Shown here in pieces: positions 48,140 through 56,516 of a stretch of DNA of 64,000 nt. The notes beneath the pieces are model-generated. The model had not been told where the DNA came from and did not search any database. It worked only from the letters and a program-made list of their open reading frames with translations. The stretch spans positions 744,001-808,000 of the forward strand of contig NZ_JBPCCU010000001.1 of assembly GCF_050971785.1 (NCBI RefSeq), written 5' to 3'. A program made the translations under genes and the position numbers. Position 1 is the stretch's first letter; the number at the start of each line of letters is the position of its first letter. Origin of the DNA: Actinomadura_E scrupuli. Lineage in GTDB: Bacteria > Actinomycetota > Actinomycetes > Streptosporangiales > Streptosporangiaceae.

Positions 48140-49021
48140 ATGAGCGCGGTGTACATCCTGACGTTGTCCTGCCCGGACCGCCCCGGCATCGTGGCGGCCG
48201 TCTCAGGGGCACTGGCGGAGCGCGGCTGCAACATCCTGGAGAGCCAGCAGTACGGCGACGCGGCGACGGGCCGATTCTTCATGCGCGTCCAGTTCGCCGG
48301 GCCCGGCCGTCCGGCCGACGCGGCGCAGGCGTACCCGGGCGGTGAGATGGACGAGCTGCGGGGGGCCTTCGCGGCGCTGGCGCGCGAGTTCGACTTCGAC
48401 TGGCGGCTGCACGACCGCGGCGAACGGCCCCGCGTGCTGATCATGGTCTCCAAGGGCGGGCACTGCCTCAACGACCTGCTGTTCCGGGTGCGCTCCGGGC
48501 TGCTGGACATCGACGTCGTCGCCGTCGTGTCCAACCACCCCGATCTGCGGCCGCTCACCCAGTCGTACGGTATCGACTACCACCATCTGCCGGTGGCCCC
48601 CAAGGGCAAGGCCGCGCAGGAGGCCGAGGTGCTCACCCTGGTGCAGCACTACCGCGCCGACCTGGTGGTGCTCGCCCGCTACATGCAGATCCTCTCCGAC
48701 GACCTCTGCTCGAAGCTGGCCGGCCAGGTGATCAACATCCACCACTCGTTCCTGCCGAGCTTCAAGGGCGCCAAGCCGTACCACCAGGCGCACGCCCGGG
48801 GCGTGAAGCTCATCGGGGCCACCGCCCACTACGTGACCTCCGCCCTGGACGAGGGGCCGATCATCGAGCAGGAGGTCGCCCGGGTGGACCACACCCAGGG
48901 GCCGGAGGAGCTCATGGCGGTCGGCCGGGACACCGAGTGCCTGGCCCTGGCCCGCGCGGTCCGCTGGCACGCCGAGCACCGCATCCTGCTCAACGGCGAC
49001 AAGACCGTCGTCTTCCGCTGA
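48140..49021 (+). CDS. purU: Formyltetrahydrofolate deformylase
   Basis: A 293-residue enzyme that hydrolyses 10-formyl-THF to THF and formate, balancing one-carbon pools. Residues 1-85 form an ACT domain (YILTLSCPDRPGIVAAVSGALAE), known to sense methionine and glycine in E. coli PurU. The catalytic domain has NIHHSFLPSFKGAKPYHQA with the Asn and His, and the Asp in SALDEGPII. An in-frame ATG at 48065, just after a TAGACT box (48055-48060), would add 25 residues, but it lies too close to the box to be transcribed fully; GAGAG supports 48140. Confidence 0.95.
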   Translation: MSAVYILTLSCPDRPGIVAAVSGALAERGCNILESQQYGDAATGRFFMRVQFAGPGRPADAAQAYPGGEMDELRGAFAALAREFDFDWRLHDRGERPRVLIMVSKGGHCLNDLLFRVRSGLLDIDVVAVVSNHPDLRPLTQSYGIDYHHLPVAPKGKAAQEAEVLTLVQHYRADLVVLARYMQILSDDLCSKLAGQVINIHHSFLPSFKGAKPYHQAHARGVKLIGATAHYVTSALDEGPIIEQEVARVDHTQGPEELMAVGRDTECLALARAVRWHAEHRILLNGDKTVVFR

Positions 49022-49105
49022 GCCCACCCCCATCGCCGCGATAACTCCGTTCCGGAGGGCGGTGCGGTGCAACGCTGGTCCGCCGAGGGCCCGTTCCTAC
49101 GGGCA

Positions 49106-49111
49106 TAGCCT
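49106..49111 (+). promoter_or_regulatory. -10 box (TAGCCT) upstream of the M20 hydrolase
   Basis: TAGCCT is a good -10 box 37 nt before ATG 49149 and would give a leader of about 30 nt that contains the GGAGG ribosome binding site. Confidence 0.3.
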
Positions 49112-49148
49112 GACCGTGACGTGCGAGGCCGATAGGCGGAGGTGCCCC

Positions 49149-50360
49149 ATGGCCATGACCGATGACGCTGCGGACCTCAGGGACGACCTCGTACGGCTCC
49201 GGCGGGAACTGCACCGGGAGCCGGAGATCGGGCTGGAGCTGCCCCGCACACAGGAGCGGGTCCTCGGCGCGCTCGACGGCCTGCCCCTGGAGATCACGAC
49301 GGGCGAGCGGATCTCGTCGGTGACCGGTGTGCTGCGCGGTGGCCGCCCGGGGCCGACGGTGCTGCTGCGCGGCGACATGGACGCGCTGCCGGTGACCGAG
49401 CGGACCGGTGTCCCCTACGCCTCGGCGGTCGAAGGGGCCATGCACGCCTGCGGCCACGACCTGCACACCGCCATGCTGGTCGGCGCGGCCCGGCTGCTGG
49501 CCACGCGGCGGGCCGAGCTGGCCGGCAGCGTCGTGTTCATGTTCCAGCCCGGCGAGGAGGGCTTCCGCGGCGCCGAGCACATGATCGTCGAAGGGGTGCT
49601 GGAGGCGTCCGGGGAGCGGCCGGTCGCGGCGTACGGACTCCATGTGGCCTCCTCGCTGCTGCCCAACGGCTGGTTCGCGGCCCGGCCGGGGCCGGTGCTG
49701 GCGGCGGCCGACCAGGTGCGGGTGACCGTACGCGGCGTCGGGGGGCACGGTGCACAGCCCCACCTCGCCAAGGACCCGGTCCCGGCGGCCTGCGAGATGG
49801 TGCTGGCGCTGCAGACGTTCGTGACCCGGGCCTTCGACGTCTTCGACCCGGTCGTGCTCACCGTCGGCAGCTTCCACGCGGGCACCAAGGAGAACGTCAT
49901 CCCGGACTCCGCCGAGTTCGGGGTGACCCTGCGCTCGTTCTCCGAGGTCTCGCACGCGCGGATCAAGGACGGCGTGGTGCAGGTGGTGCGCGGCATCGCG
50001 GCGGCCCACGGGCTGACGGTGGAGATCGAGTTCTTCATGAGCTACCCGGTGACGATCAACGACGCGGCCGAGACCGGCTTCGCGGAGGCCACCATCGGCT
50101 CGCTGTTCGGCCCGGACCGGTACGTGCCGCTGCCCAATCCGCTGACCGCCTCGGAGGACTTCTCCCTGGTCCTCAACGAGGTGCCGGGCGCGTTCGTCTT
50201 CCTGGGCGCCTGCCCCGCCGATCGCGACGTCTCGACCGCACCCTTCAACCACGCCGCCGACGCCGCCTTCGACGACGGTGTCCTCCCCGACGGCGCCGCG
50301 CTGCTGGCCGCACTCGCTCAGAGGCGGCTCACCGCAGATGCCGAGAGATTGGTGACGTAG
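49149..50360 (+). CDS. M20 family amidohydrolase
   Basis: A 403-residue metallopeptidase-fold hydrolase of the IAA-amino-acid hydrolase/hippurate hydrolase type. Metal ligands lie in LRGDMDALP, MHACGHDLH, FQPGEEGFRGAEHMI (the EE pair) and YGLHV. A lid domain with VGGHGAQPHLAKDP interrupts the catalytic domain, as normal. It probably hydrolyses N-acyl amino acids. GGAGG lies 7 nt before the ATG. Confidence 0.92.
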   Translation: MAMTDDAADLRDDLVRLRRELHREPEIGLELPRTQERVLGALDGLPLEITTGERISSVTGVLRGGRPGPTVLLRGDMDALPVTERTGVPYASAVEGAMHACGHDLHTAMLVGAARLLATRRAELAGSVVFMFQPGEEGFRGAEHMIVEGVLEASGERPVAAYGLHVASSLLPNGWFAARPGPVLAAADQVRVTVRGVGGHGAQPHLAKDPVPAACEMVLALQTFVTRAFDVFDPVVLTVGSFHAGTKENVIPDSAEFGVTLRSFSEVSHARIKDGVVQVVRGIAAAHGLTVEIEFFMSYPVTINDAAETGFAEATIGSLFGPDRYVPLPNPLTASEDFSLVLNEVPGAFVFLGACPADRDVSTAPFNHAADAAFDDGVLPDGAALLAALAQRRLTADAERLVT

Positions 50361-50404
50361 AGTGGGTATTGGGTGACATGTAGTCACCATTGGGGGGATG
50401 TCAG

Positions 50405-50842
50405 ATGAACAACCTGAACTCCAAGCCCGAAGACACCTCGGGCACGGCGAAGAGCGCCGCCGGCGCGGCGGGGAGTGCCGACACGGCGAGGGCCGCCGCC
50501 AGGGCCGGCAACGCCGCAGGCAAGGCGGGCGCCGGTACGTCCAGGACCGGCGCTGGTACGTCCAGGACCGGCGGCGGTGCGTCGAGGAACGGCGCCGGTG
50601 CGTCCCGGGACGACACCGGTGCGTCGAGGACCGGTGGCGGTGCGTCGAGGACCGGCGGCGGTGCGTCGAGGGCCGGTGCCGGTGCGTCGAGGAACGGCGC
50701 AGGCAAGGCGGCCGGCGACAAGCGGCCCGATCGCGAGGGCAAGGCCGACGAGGTCCAGCCACACGCCAGGGAAGCCGCCGAGGAGGCCAAGGACAAGGTC
50801 GGCGACGCCGTCGACAAGATGAGGCGGATGTTCGGCAAGTAG
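50405..50842 (+). CDS. Low-complexity protein with eight 7-residue repeats
   Basis: A 145-residue protein, unrecognised. Residues 1-40 are Ala/Gly/Ser-rich. Residues 42-97 are eight tandem heptads of the form (G/D)(A/G/T)G(A/T)SRx. The last 28 residues (HAREAAEEAKDKVGDAVDKM then RRMFGK) form an amphipathic helix. The protein is basic and probably disordered until the C-terminal helix binds something. This frame is chosen over the overlapping ones because it has a good ribosome binding site (GGGGGG, 7 nt) and G/C third positions; the repeat keeps the other frames open too. Confidence 0.6.
   Translation: MNNLNSKPEDTSGTAKSAAGAAGSADTARAAARAGNAAGKAGAGTSRTGAGTSRTGGGASRNGAGASRDDTGASRTGGGASRTGGGASRAGAGASRNGAGKAAGDKRPDREGKADEVQPHAREAAEEAKDKVGDAVDKMRRMFGK
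50528..50695 (+). repeat. Eight tandem 21-bp coding repeats
   Basis: The units encode GxGxSRx heptads. The first two are almost identical in DNA (built on GGTACGTCCAGGACCGGC), and the rest share GGTGCGTCGAGG. This is a recent in-frame expansion and may vary in copy number between strains. Confidence 0.8.
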
Positions 50843-50929
50843 CCCGGACCGCTGGGGGCCGGTGGCGCCGAGGCCGCGCCACCGGCCGTCAGCACCCCAT
50901 GACGTGCGCACTCTTCCGGGCGCTCCCGG

Positions 50930-52309
50930 TCAGCACTCGATGACGTTGACGGCGAGGCCGCCGCGTGAGGTCTCCTTGTACTTGTCGAGCATGTCGCGGC
51001 CGGTGTCGCGCATCGTCTTGATCGCCTTGTCGAGGGAGACGAAGTGCCGCCCGTCGCCGCGCAGGGCGATGCGGGCCGCGCCGATCGCCTTGATCGAGCC
51101 GACCGCGTTGCGCTCGATGCACGGCACCTGCACCAGGCCCCCCACCGGGTCGCAGGTCAGGCCGAGGTTGTGCTCGATGCCGATCTCGGCGGCGTTCTCC
51201 ACCTGCTCGGGAGTGCCGCCCATGATCTCGGTGAGCCCGGCCGCCGCCATCGAGCACGCGGAGCCCACCTCCCCCTGGCAGCCCACCTCGGCACCCGAGA
51301 TGCTCGCGTTCTGCTTGAACAGCGCCCCGATGGCCCCGGCGGTGAGCAGGAACCTGATGACGCCGTCGTCGTCGGCGCCCGGCACGAACTTGTCGTAGTA
51401 GTGCAGCAGCGCGGGGATGATCCCGGCCGCGCCGTTGGTGGGCGCGGTGACGATACGGCCACCGGCGGCGTTCTCCTCGTTGACCGCCAGCGCGAACAGC
51501 GTCACCCAGTCCATGGCGGCCAGCGGGTCCTGGCCCGTCTCGGTGGTGAGCTTGCGGTAGAGCTGGTGGGCGCGGCGGCGGACCTTGAGCCCGCCGGGGA
51601 GCAGGCCCTCGTTGGCGCAGCCCCGGCTCACGCACTCGCGCATGACCCGCCACAGGTCCAGCAGCCCGTCGCGGATCTCCTGCTCGGAGCGGCCGAACGC
51701 CCTCTCGTTCTCCAGCATCAGAGCCGAGATCGACAGCCCGGTCTTCTGGGTGAGCTCGAGCAGCTCGGCGGCCGAGCCGAACGGATGGGGCAGCAGCGTG
51801 TCATCGGCCTTGATCCGGTCCGCGCCGGTGGCGTTCTCGTCGACCACGAAACCGCCGCCCACCGAGTAGTAGACCCTCGACCGCAGCTCGGCGCCGTCCG
51901 CGCCGTACGCGGTGAAGCGCATGCCGTTGGGATGGCCGGGCAGCGACACCTTGCGCTCGAAGACCAGGTGTTCGCCGGTCACGAAGGGCACCCGCGGCCC
52001 GTCCGGGCCCCACAGCCGCAGCGTGCCGTTCTCGCGCAGGGCGGCCAGCCGCCGCTCGACGGAGTCGACGTCGACGAGTTCGGGTTTGTCGCCCTCCAGG
52101 CCGAGGAACACCGCCTTGTCACTGCCGTGGCCCTTGCCGGTCAGCCCGAGCGAGCCGTACAGGATCACCTGGACGCCGGTGACGGACGGCAGCAGGCCGT
52201 CGCCGTGCAGGCCCCGGGCGAAACGGTGGGCGGCCGCCATCGGCCCGCCCGTGTGCGAGCTCGACGGCCCGATGCCGACTTTGAACAGATCGAATACAGA
52301 AATGGCCAC
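50930..52309 (-). CDS. sdaA: L-serine ammonia-lyase, single-chain iron-sulfur type
   Basis: A 459-residue enzyme that deaminates L-serine to pyruvate. Beta domain (FDLFKVGIGPSSSHTGGPMAAA) and alpha domain are fused, as in E. coli SdaA. The [4Fe-4S] Cys ligands lie in EVGCQGEVGSACSM and LTCDPVGG. The GTG start is chosen because GAGG lies 7 nt upstream and the extension beyond it would start inside the palindrome at 52345. glyA is upstream on the same strand, so glycine-derived serine would be turned into pyruvate. Confidence 0.95.
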   Translation of the reverse strand: MAISVFDLFKVGIGPSSSHTGGPMAAAHRFARGLHGDGLLPSVTGVQVILYGSLGLTGKGHGSDKAVFLGLEGDKPELVDVDSVERRLAALRENGTLRLWGPDGPRVPFVTGEHLVFERKVSLPGHPNGMRFTAYGADGAELRSRVYYSVGGGFVVDENATGADRIKADDTLLPHPFGSAAELLELTQKTGLSISALMLENERAFGRSEQEIRDGLLDLWRVMRECVSRGCANEGLLPGGLKVRRRAHQLYRKLTTETGQDPLAAMDWVTLFALAVNEENAAGGRIVTAPTNGAAGIIPALLHYYDKFVPGADDDGVIRFLLTAGAIGALFKQNASISGAEVGCQGEVGSACSMAAAGLTEIMGGTPEQVENAAEIGIEHNLGLTCDPVGGLVQVPCIERNAVGSIKAIGAARIALRGDGRHFVSLDKAIKTMRDTGRDMLDKYKETSRGGLAVNVIEC

Positions 52310-52344
52310 TGCACTACCTCTTTGTAGCTCCGTAGCGCCCCCAA

Positions 52345-52393
52345 CTTCCGTGATCATGCAATCCATCGACGATGGATTGCATGATCACGGAGG
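52345..52393. repeat. Dispersed intergenic palindrome, copy 4
   Basis: Arms 52345-52368 and 52370-52393 pair around an A at 52369 with one wobble. Compared with copy 1 the inner arms read ATCCATCG/CGATGGAT instead of ATCGTTCG/CGAACGAT: both sides changed together. It begins 23 nt after the glyA stop and lies between glyA and sdaA. Confidence 0.9.
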
Positions 52394-52416
52394 GGAGTGG
52401 GTCTTGGCGGGTGACC

Positions 52417-53679
52417 TCAGAGGTCGGGATAGAGCGGGTGGGCGTCGGCGAGGGCCGTCACCCGGGCCTTGAGGGCCACCGCGTCGTAGGAGGGCTGGAG
52501 CGCCAGCGCCAGGATGTCGGCCACCTCTGTGAAGTCGGCGGTCTGGAAGCCCCGGGTGGCCAGCGCGGGCGTGCCCACCCGCAGTCCGGAGGTCACCATC
52601 GGCGGACGCGGGTCGTTGGGGACCGCGTTGCGGTTCACCGTGATGCCGATCTCGTGCAGCCGGTCCTCGGCGTCGCGCCCGGTGAGCTCCGAGTCGACCA
52701 GGTCGACCAGCACGAGGTGCACGTCCGTGCCGCCGGTCAGCACCGTCACCCCGGCCTTGGTGGAGTCCTCCTCGAGCAGCCGGGCCGCGAGGAGCCGCGC
52801 GCCCTCGATGGTGCGGGCCTGCCGCTCGCGGAACTCCTCCGAGCCGGCGATCTTGAGGGCCACGGCCTTGGCCGCGATCACGTGCTCCAGCGGGCCGCCC
52901 TGCATGCCCGGGAAGACCGCGGAGTTGATCTTCTTGGCGTACTTCTCGCGGCACAGGATCAGGCCGCCCCGCGGGCCGCCCAGCGTCTTGTGCGTCGTCG
53001 TGGTGACGATGTCGGCGTACGGCACGGGCGAGGGGTGCAGCCCGGCCGCGACCAGACCGGCGAAGTGCGCCATGTCGACCATCAGCAGCGCGCCGACCGA
53101 GTCGGCGATCTCCTGGAAGGCCGGGAAGTCCAGCTGCCGCGGATAGGCCGACCAGCCCGCCACGATCATCTTGGGCCGGTGCTCGGCCGCCAGCGTGGCG
53201 ACCTCGTCCATGTCGACCAGGCCGTCCTCCGCCCGCACGTGGTAGGGCACCACGTTGAGCGTCTTGCCGGAGTAGTTCAGCCGCATGCCGTGCGTGAGGT
53301 GACCGCCGTGCGCCAGGTCGAGGCCCAGGATCGTGTCGCCGTGCTGCAGGAGCGCGAAGTAGACCGCGGTGTTGGCCTGCGCGCCCGAGTGCGGCTGCAC
53401 GTTGGCGTGCTCGGCCCCGAACAGGGCCTTGGCCCTGTCGATGGCCAGTTGCTCGGTGACGTCGACGTACTCGCAGCCACCGTAGTAGCGCCGGCCCGGG
53501 TAGCCCTCGGCGTACTTGTTGGTCAGCACCGAGCCCTGCGCCTCGAGCACCGACACCGGAGCGAAGTTCTCCGAGGCGATCATCTCGAGGGTGTGCTGCT
53601 GACGGCCCAGTTCGGCCGCCACCGCCGCGGCGACCTCCGGGTCGACCTCGGCCAGTGACCGGAACATGCTGCTGCTCAT
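52417..53679 (-). CDS. glyA: Serine hydroxymethyltransferase
   Basis: A 420-residue PLP enzyme that interconverts serine and glycine with THF. The Schiff-base Lys lies in TTTTHKTLGGPRGG. EMIASENFAPVSVLEAQGS and NKYAEGYPGRRYYGGCE are the N-terminal blocks, and TSGLRVGTPALATRGF the C-terminal block. It starts 5 nt after the gcvH stop, so the two are one operon. This may be a second, glycine-catabolic copy of the enzyme, to judge from the operon. Confidence 0.96.
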   Translation of the reverse strand: MSSSMFRSLAEVDPEVAAAVAAELGRQQHTLEMIASENFAPVSVLEAQGSVLTNKYAEGYPGRRYYGGCEYVDVTEQLAIDRAKALFGAEHANVQPHSGAQANTAVYFALLQHGDTILGLDLAHGGHLTHGMRLNYSGKTLNVVPYHVRAEDGLVDMDEVATLAAEHRPKMIVAGWSAYPRQLDFPAFQEIADSVGALLMVDMAHFAGLVAAGLHPSPVPYADIVTTTTHKTLGGPRGGLILCREKYAKKINSAVFPGMQGGPLEHVIAAKAVALKIAGSEEFRERQARTIEGARLLAARLLEEDSTKAGVTVLTGGTDVHLVLVDLVDSELTGRDAEDRLHEIGITVNRNAVPNDPRPPMVTSGLRVGTPALATRGFQTADFTEVADILALALQPSYDAVALKARVTALADAHPLYPDL

Positions 53680-53684
53680 GGCAG

Positions 53685-54071
53685 TCAGGACTCCTCGATG
53701 AGCTTGGCGTACGACGCGGCGTCCAGCAGGTCGCCGGGGTCGCCGTCGAGCCGGACCTTGAACAGCCAGCCCTCGCCGTACGGATCCGTATTGATCATGG
53801 CGGGGTCCTCGGTCGCGGCGGTGTTGACCGAGGTGACCTCACCGGAGACCGGCGCGTAGACATCGCTGACCGACTTGGTGGACTCCGCCTCGCCGCACGG
53901 CTCACCGGCCTCGACGGTCGCACCCTCGTCGGGCAGCTGCACATAGACGATGTCGCCCAGCGCGTCGGCGGCGTACGCGGTGATCCCCACGGTGACCACT
54001 CCGCTCTCGCCGTCGAGACCGGCCACCCACTCGTGTTCCTCTGTGTATCGCAGCTGCTCGGGAATGCTCAC
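53685..54071 (-). CDS. gcvH: Glycine cleavage system H protein
   Basis: A 128-residue lipoyl carrier protein. RYTEEHEWVAG opens it; the lipoylated Lys lies in ESTKSVSDVYAP, and GWLFKVRL is the C-terminal block. It shuttles the aminomethyl group between GcvP and GcvT. gcvT is immediately upstream (36 bp) and glyA downstream (5 bp). Normal length. Confidence 0.97.
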   Translation of the reverse strand: MSIPEQLRYTEEHEWVAGLDGESGVVTVGITAYAADALGDIVYVQLPDEGATVEAGEPCGEAESTKSVSDVYAPVSGEVTSVNTAATEDPAMINTDPYGEGWLFKVRLDGDPGDLLDAASYAKLIEES

Positions 54072-54107
54072 TTGTCTTCTCCTGATGAAAGTGTTGGTCG
54101 GGCGTGC

Positions 54108-55262
54108 CTACGGCGAGACACGTTTGTAGAAGGGCAGAGGGACCACGTCGACCGGCTCGTGCCTGCCTCGGATGTCGACCGCGAGCTCGTCCGTGCCGGC
54201 GCCGGTGTCGAGATAGGCCATCGCGATCGGCCTGCCCAGTGTCGGCGACGGAGCGCCACTGGTCACGACACCGCACGGCGTGCCGCCCTGCTCACCTGTG
54301 GTGACCACCGCGTAGCCGTGCCGGGGGACCCGGCGGCCCTTGGCGACCAGGCCGACGAGCGTACGCCCGGGCGGGGTGTCGGCGAGGGCCGTCAGAGCCT
54401 CCCGGCCTACGAAATCGCCTTCCTTGTCCAATTTCACCACGCGGCCCAGACCGGCGTCATAGGGCGTGGTCTCGGTGGACAGTTCGTTCCCGTACAGCGG
54501 CATGCCCGCCTCCAGGCGGAGCGTGTCACGGGCGGACAGGCCGGCCGGCCTGAGGTCGTCACCGCCCGCCTCGACGAGCGCGTGCCACAGCGCCGCGGCG
54601 TCGCCGCTGGAGACGAACAGCTCGAAGCCGTCCTCGCCGGTGTACCCGGTGCGCCCGATGAGGGCGTCGATCCCGGCCACCTCCCCGGCCAGGATCGCGT
54701 AGTACTTGAGGTCGGCCAGCGGCGCCCGGGTGACCCGGAACAGGATCTCCTGGGCCTTCGGCCCCTGCACCGCGAGCAGCGCGTACGCCTCGGACCGGTC
54801 GTCGACCACCGCGTCGTACCCGGCGTCGCCCGGCCCGGCGCCCTCGGCCGCGTCGCGGCGGTGGACACGGTCGATCAGCGCCTCGCGGACGACGGCGACG
54901 TTGGAGGCGTTGGCGACCACCATGAAGGTCTCGTCGGCCAGCCGATAGACGATCAGGTCGTCCAGCACCCCGCCGGCCGCGTCGCAGATCATCGTGTACC
55001 GGGCACGGCCGACGGCCAGCGCGGACAGATTGCCGACCAGCGCGTAGTCGAGGGCGCGGGCGGCCTGCGGCCCGGAGACGAAGATCTCCCCCATGTGGGA
55101 GATGTCGAACAGCCCGGCACTGGTACGGACCGCCACATGCTCGGCGGTCTCGCTGCCGTAGCGCAACGGCATCAGATAACCGGCGAAGTCGACGAGATTC
55201 GCGCCGAGACCCTCATGGATCTCGTGCAGCGGCGTCCTCTTCACTTCGGGTGGCGCGGACAT
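54108..55262 (-). CDS. gcvT: Glycine cleavage system T protein (aminomethyltransferase)
   Basis: A 384-residue THF-dependent aminomethyltransferase. SAGLFDISHMGEI, the catalytic Asp in the RYTMICDAAGGVLDDLIVYR region, and GYTGEDGFEL, LRLEAGMPLYGNEL are the standard blocks. The ATG at 55262 has GAGAGG 7 nt upstream; a GTG two codons earlier is also in frame. First gene of the gcvT-gcvH-glyA-sdaA unit. gcvP is not in the window. Confidence 0.96.
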   Translation of the reverse strand: MSAPPEVKRTPLHEIHEGLGANLVDFAGYLMPLRYGSETAEHVAVRTSAGLFDISHMGEIFVSGPQAARALDYALVGNLSALAVGRARYTMICDAAGGVLDDLIVYRLADETFMVVANASNVAVVREALIDRVHRRDAAEGAGPGDAGYDAVVDDRSEAYALLAVQGPKAQEILFRVTRAPLADLKYYAILAGEVAGIDALIGRTGYTGEDGFELFVSSGDAAALWHALVEAGGDDLRPAGLSARDTLRLEAGMPLYGNELSTETTPYDAGLGRVVKLDKEGDFVGREALTALADTPPGRTLVGLVAKGRRVPRHGYAVVTTGEQGGTPCGVVTSGAPSPTLGRPIAMAYLDTGAGTDELAVDIRGRHEPVDVVPLPFYKRVSP

Positions 55263-55638
55263 CGGCACCTCTCTCGCGGGGGAATCGCGTCACTGGCCAT
55301 TCACGCCGCGTAACTGGACTGTACGCTCTGTGCAGTGGTCCGCGAGCTGGAAGGCACGAACCGACCTTAAGCCGGGGACACGGTTGTACGGGATCGATCG
55401 GACTGCCGGTCGGCTCGCGACCCGCCGGGGACCGCGGCCGCCCGGTGCGGACGGCACGGCCTTCCCCGGCGGTGGGTCTGAGCTGCGAAGCCCTCGCCTA
55501 CGAGCCGGGTGGCCGACGGGCAGGCTCCCTGGTCCGGAAGCCAATTGTCAGGCTAGCAGCGGTTCACCTGGCAGTGGACTGCAGCATGATCGCTCCGGCC
55601 GGGCGGGCCATGCGGCGGAATCGGCCGGTCACGCTGAG
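55263..55638. other. Intergenic region upstream of gcvT
   Basis: 376 bases between the SDR stop and the gcvT start. I looked for a glycine riboswitch, which often precedes gcvT in actinobacteria, and do not recognise its conserved stems here. A TACAGT -10-like box lies at 55323-55318 on the minus strand without a clear -35. No credible ORF. Confidence 0.4.
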
Positions 55639-56421
55639 TCACATCGGAGTGACGTAGGCGCCGGCGATGCCACCGTCCACCAGGAACTGCGAGGCGGTGA
55701 TGAAGGCGGCGTCGTCGGAGGCCAGGAAGGCCACGGCCGCCGCGATCTCCTCGGGCTCCGCGAAGCGCCCCACCGGGATGTGGACGAGCCGCCGGGCCGC
55801 GCGCTCGGGGTCCTTGGCGAACAGCTCCCGCAGCAGCGGGGTGTTCACCGGTCCCGGGCAGAGCGCGTTCACCCGGATGCCCTCGCGGGCGAACTGCACG
55901 CCCAGCTCCCTGCTCATCGCCAGCACGCCGCCCTTGGACGCGGTGTAGGAGATCTGGCTGGTCGCCGCGCCCATCACCGCCACGAAGGACGCGGTGTTGA
56001 TGATCGACCCCTTGCCCTGCTCGCGCATGTAGGGCAGCGCGTACTTGCAGCACAGGTAGACGCTGGTGAGGTTCACCTGCTGTACCCGCTGCCAGGCGTC
56101 CAGCCCGGTCTCCAGGATCGAGTCGTCGTCCGGCGGGGAGATGCCGGCGTTGTTGAAGGCGATGTCCACGCTGCCGTAGGTGTCGTGCGCGGTCCGGTAG
56201 ATCCGCTGGACGTCGCTCTCGCTGGTGACGTCGGCGTGCACGAACACCGCGCCGGAGCCCTGGACCTCGTGCGCCATCTTCGCCGCGGCCTCACCGGCCA
56301 CCTCGTCGATGTCGACACAGACGACCTTGGCGCCCTCCTCGGCGAACCGGCGTACGGTGGCCAGCCCGATTCCGCTCGCCGCCCCCGTCACCACGGCCAC
56401 CCGGCCTGCCAAACGCTGCAT
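55639..56421 (-). CDS. Short-chain dehydrogenase/reductase
   Basis: A 260-residue classical SDR. The cofactor motif is TGAASGIG (residues 12-19), Asp in VCVDIDE favours NAD, NNAGIS follows, and the catalytic residues are Ser, Tyr and Lys in SFVAVMGAA and YTASKGG. Annotated widely as 3-oxoacyl-ACP reductase, but the context (aldehyde dehydrogenase, GS-like ligase, FCD regulator) points to catabolism of an amino alcohol or similar amine. Downstream of the aldehyde dehydrogenase on the same strand. Confidence 0.9.
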   Translation of the reverse strand: MQRLAGRVAVVTGAASGIGLATVRRFAEEGAKVVCVDIDEVAGEAAAKMAHEVQGSGAVFVHADVTSESDVQRIYRTAHDTYGSVDIAFNNAGISPPDDDSILETGLDAWQRVQQVNLTSVYLCCKYALPYMREQGKGSIINTASFVAVMGAATSQISYTASKGGVLAMSRELGVQFAREGIRVNALCPGPVNTPLLRELFAKDPERAARRLVHIPVGRFAEPEEIAAAVAFLASDDAAFITASQFLVDGGIAGAYVTPM

Positions 56422-56446
56422 GGCGATGTACCTCTCACTCTCTCTT

Positions 56447-56478
56447 CCGTGATCATGATGGTTCGTGCATGATCACGG
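56447..56478. repeat. Dispersed intergenic palindrome, copy 5 (short form)
   Basis: The outer arms CCGTGATCATG (56447-56457) and CATGATCACGG (56468-56478) are intact, but the inner part is lost or replaced: only a 10-nt loop remains. It lies 38 nt after the aldehyde dehydrogenase stop. It reads as an internal deletion of the full palindrome. Confidence 0.8.
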
Positions 56479-56516
56479 GGGATTGGGCCGTTCCGGTTGG
56501 GTGGAACGAGCCGGGG

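Noticed and set aside
50398..50943. Alternative frame across the heptad-repeat gene, Arg/Cys-rich
   Set aside because: The 21-bp repeat leaves all frames open. The frame from 50405 has the better ribosome binding site and G/C third positions, and ends in a sensible amphipathic helix.
55263..55638. Possible glycine riboswitch before gcvT
   Set aside because: I could not find its conserved core sequences in the minus-strand leader by eye. A model search would settle it.
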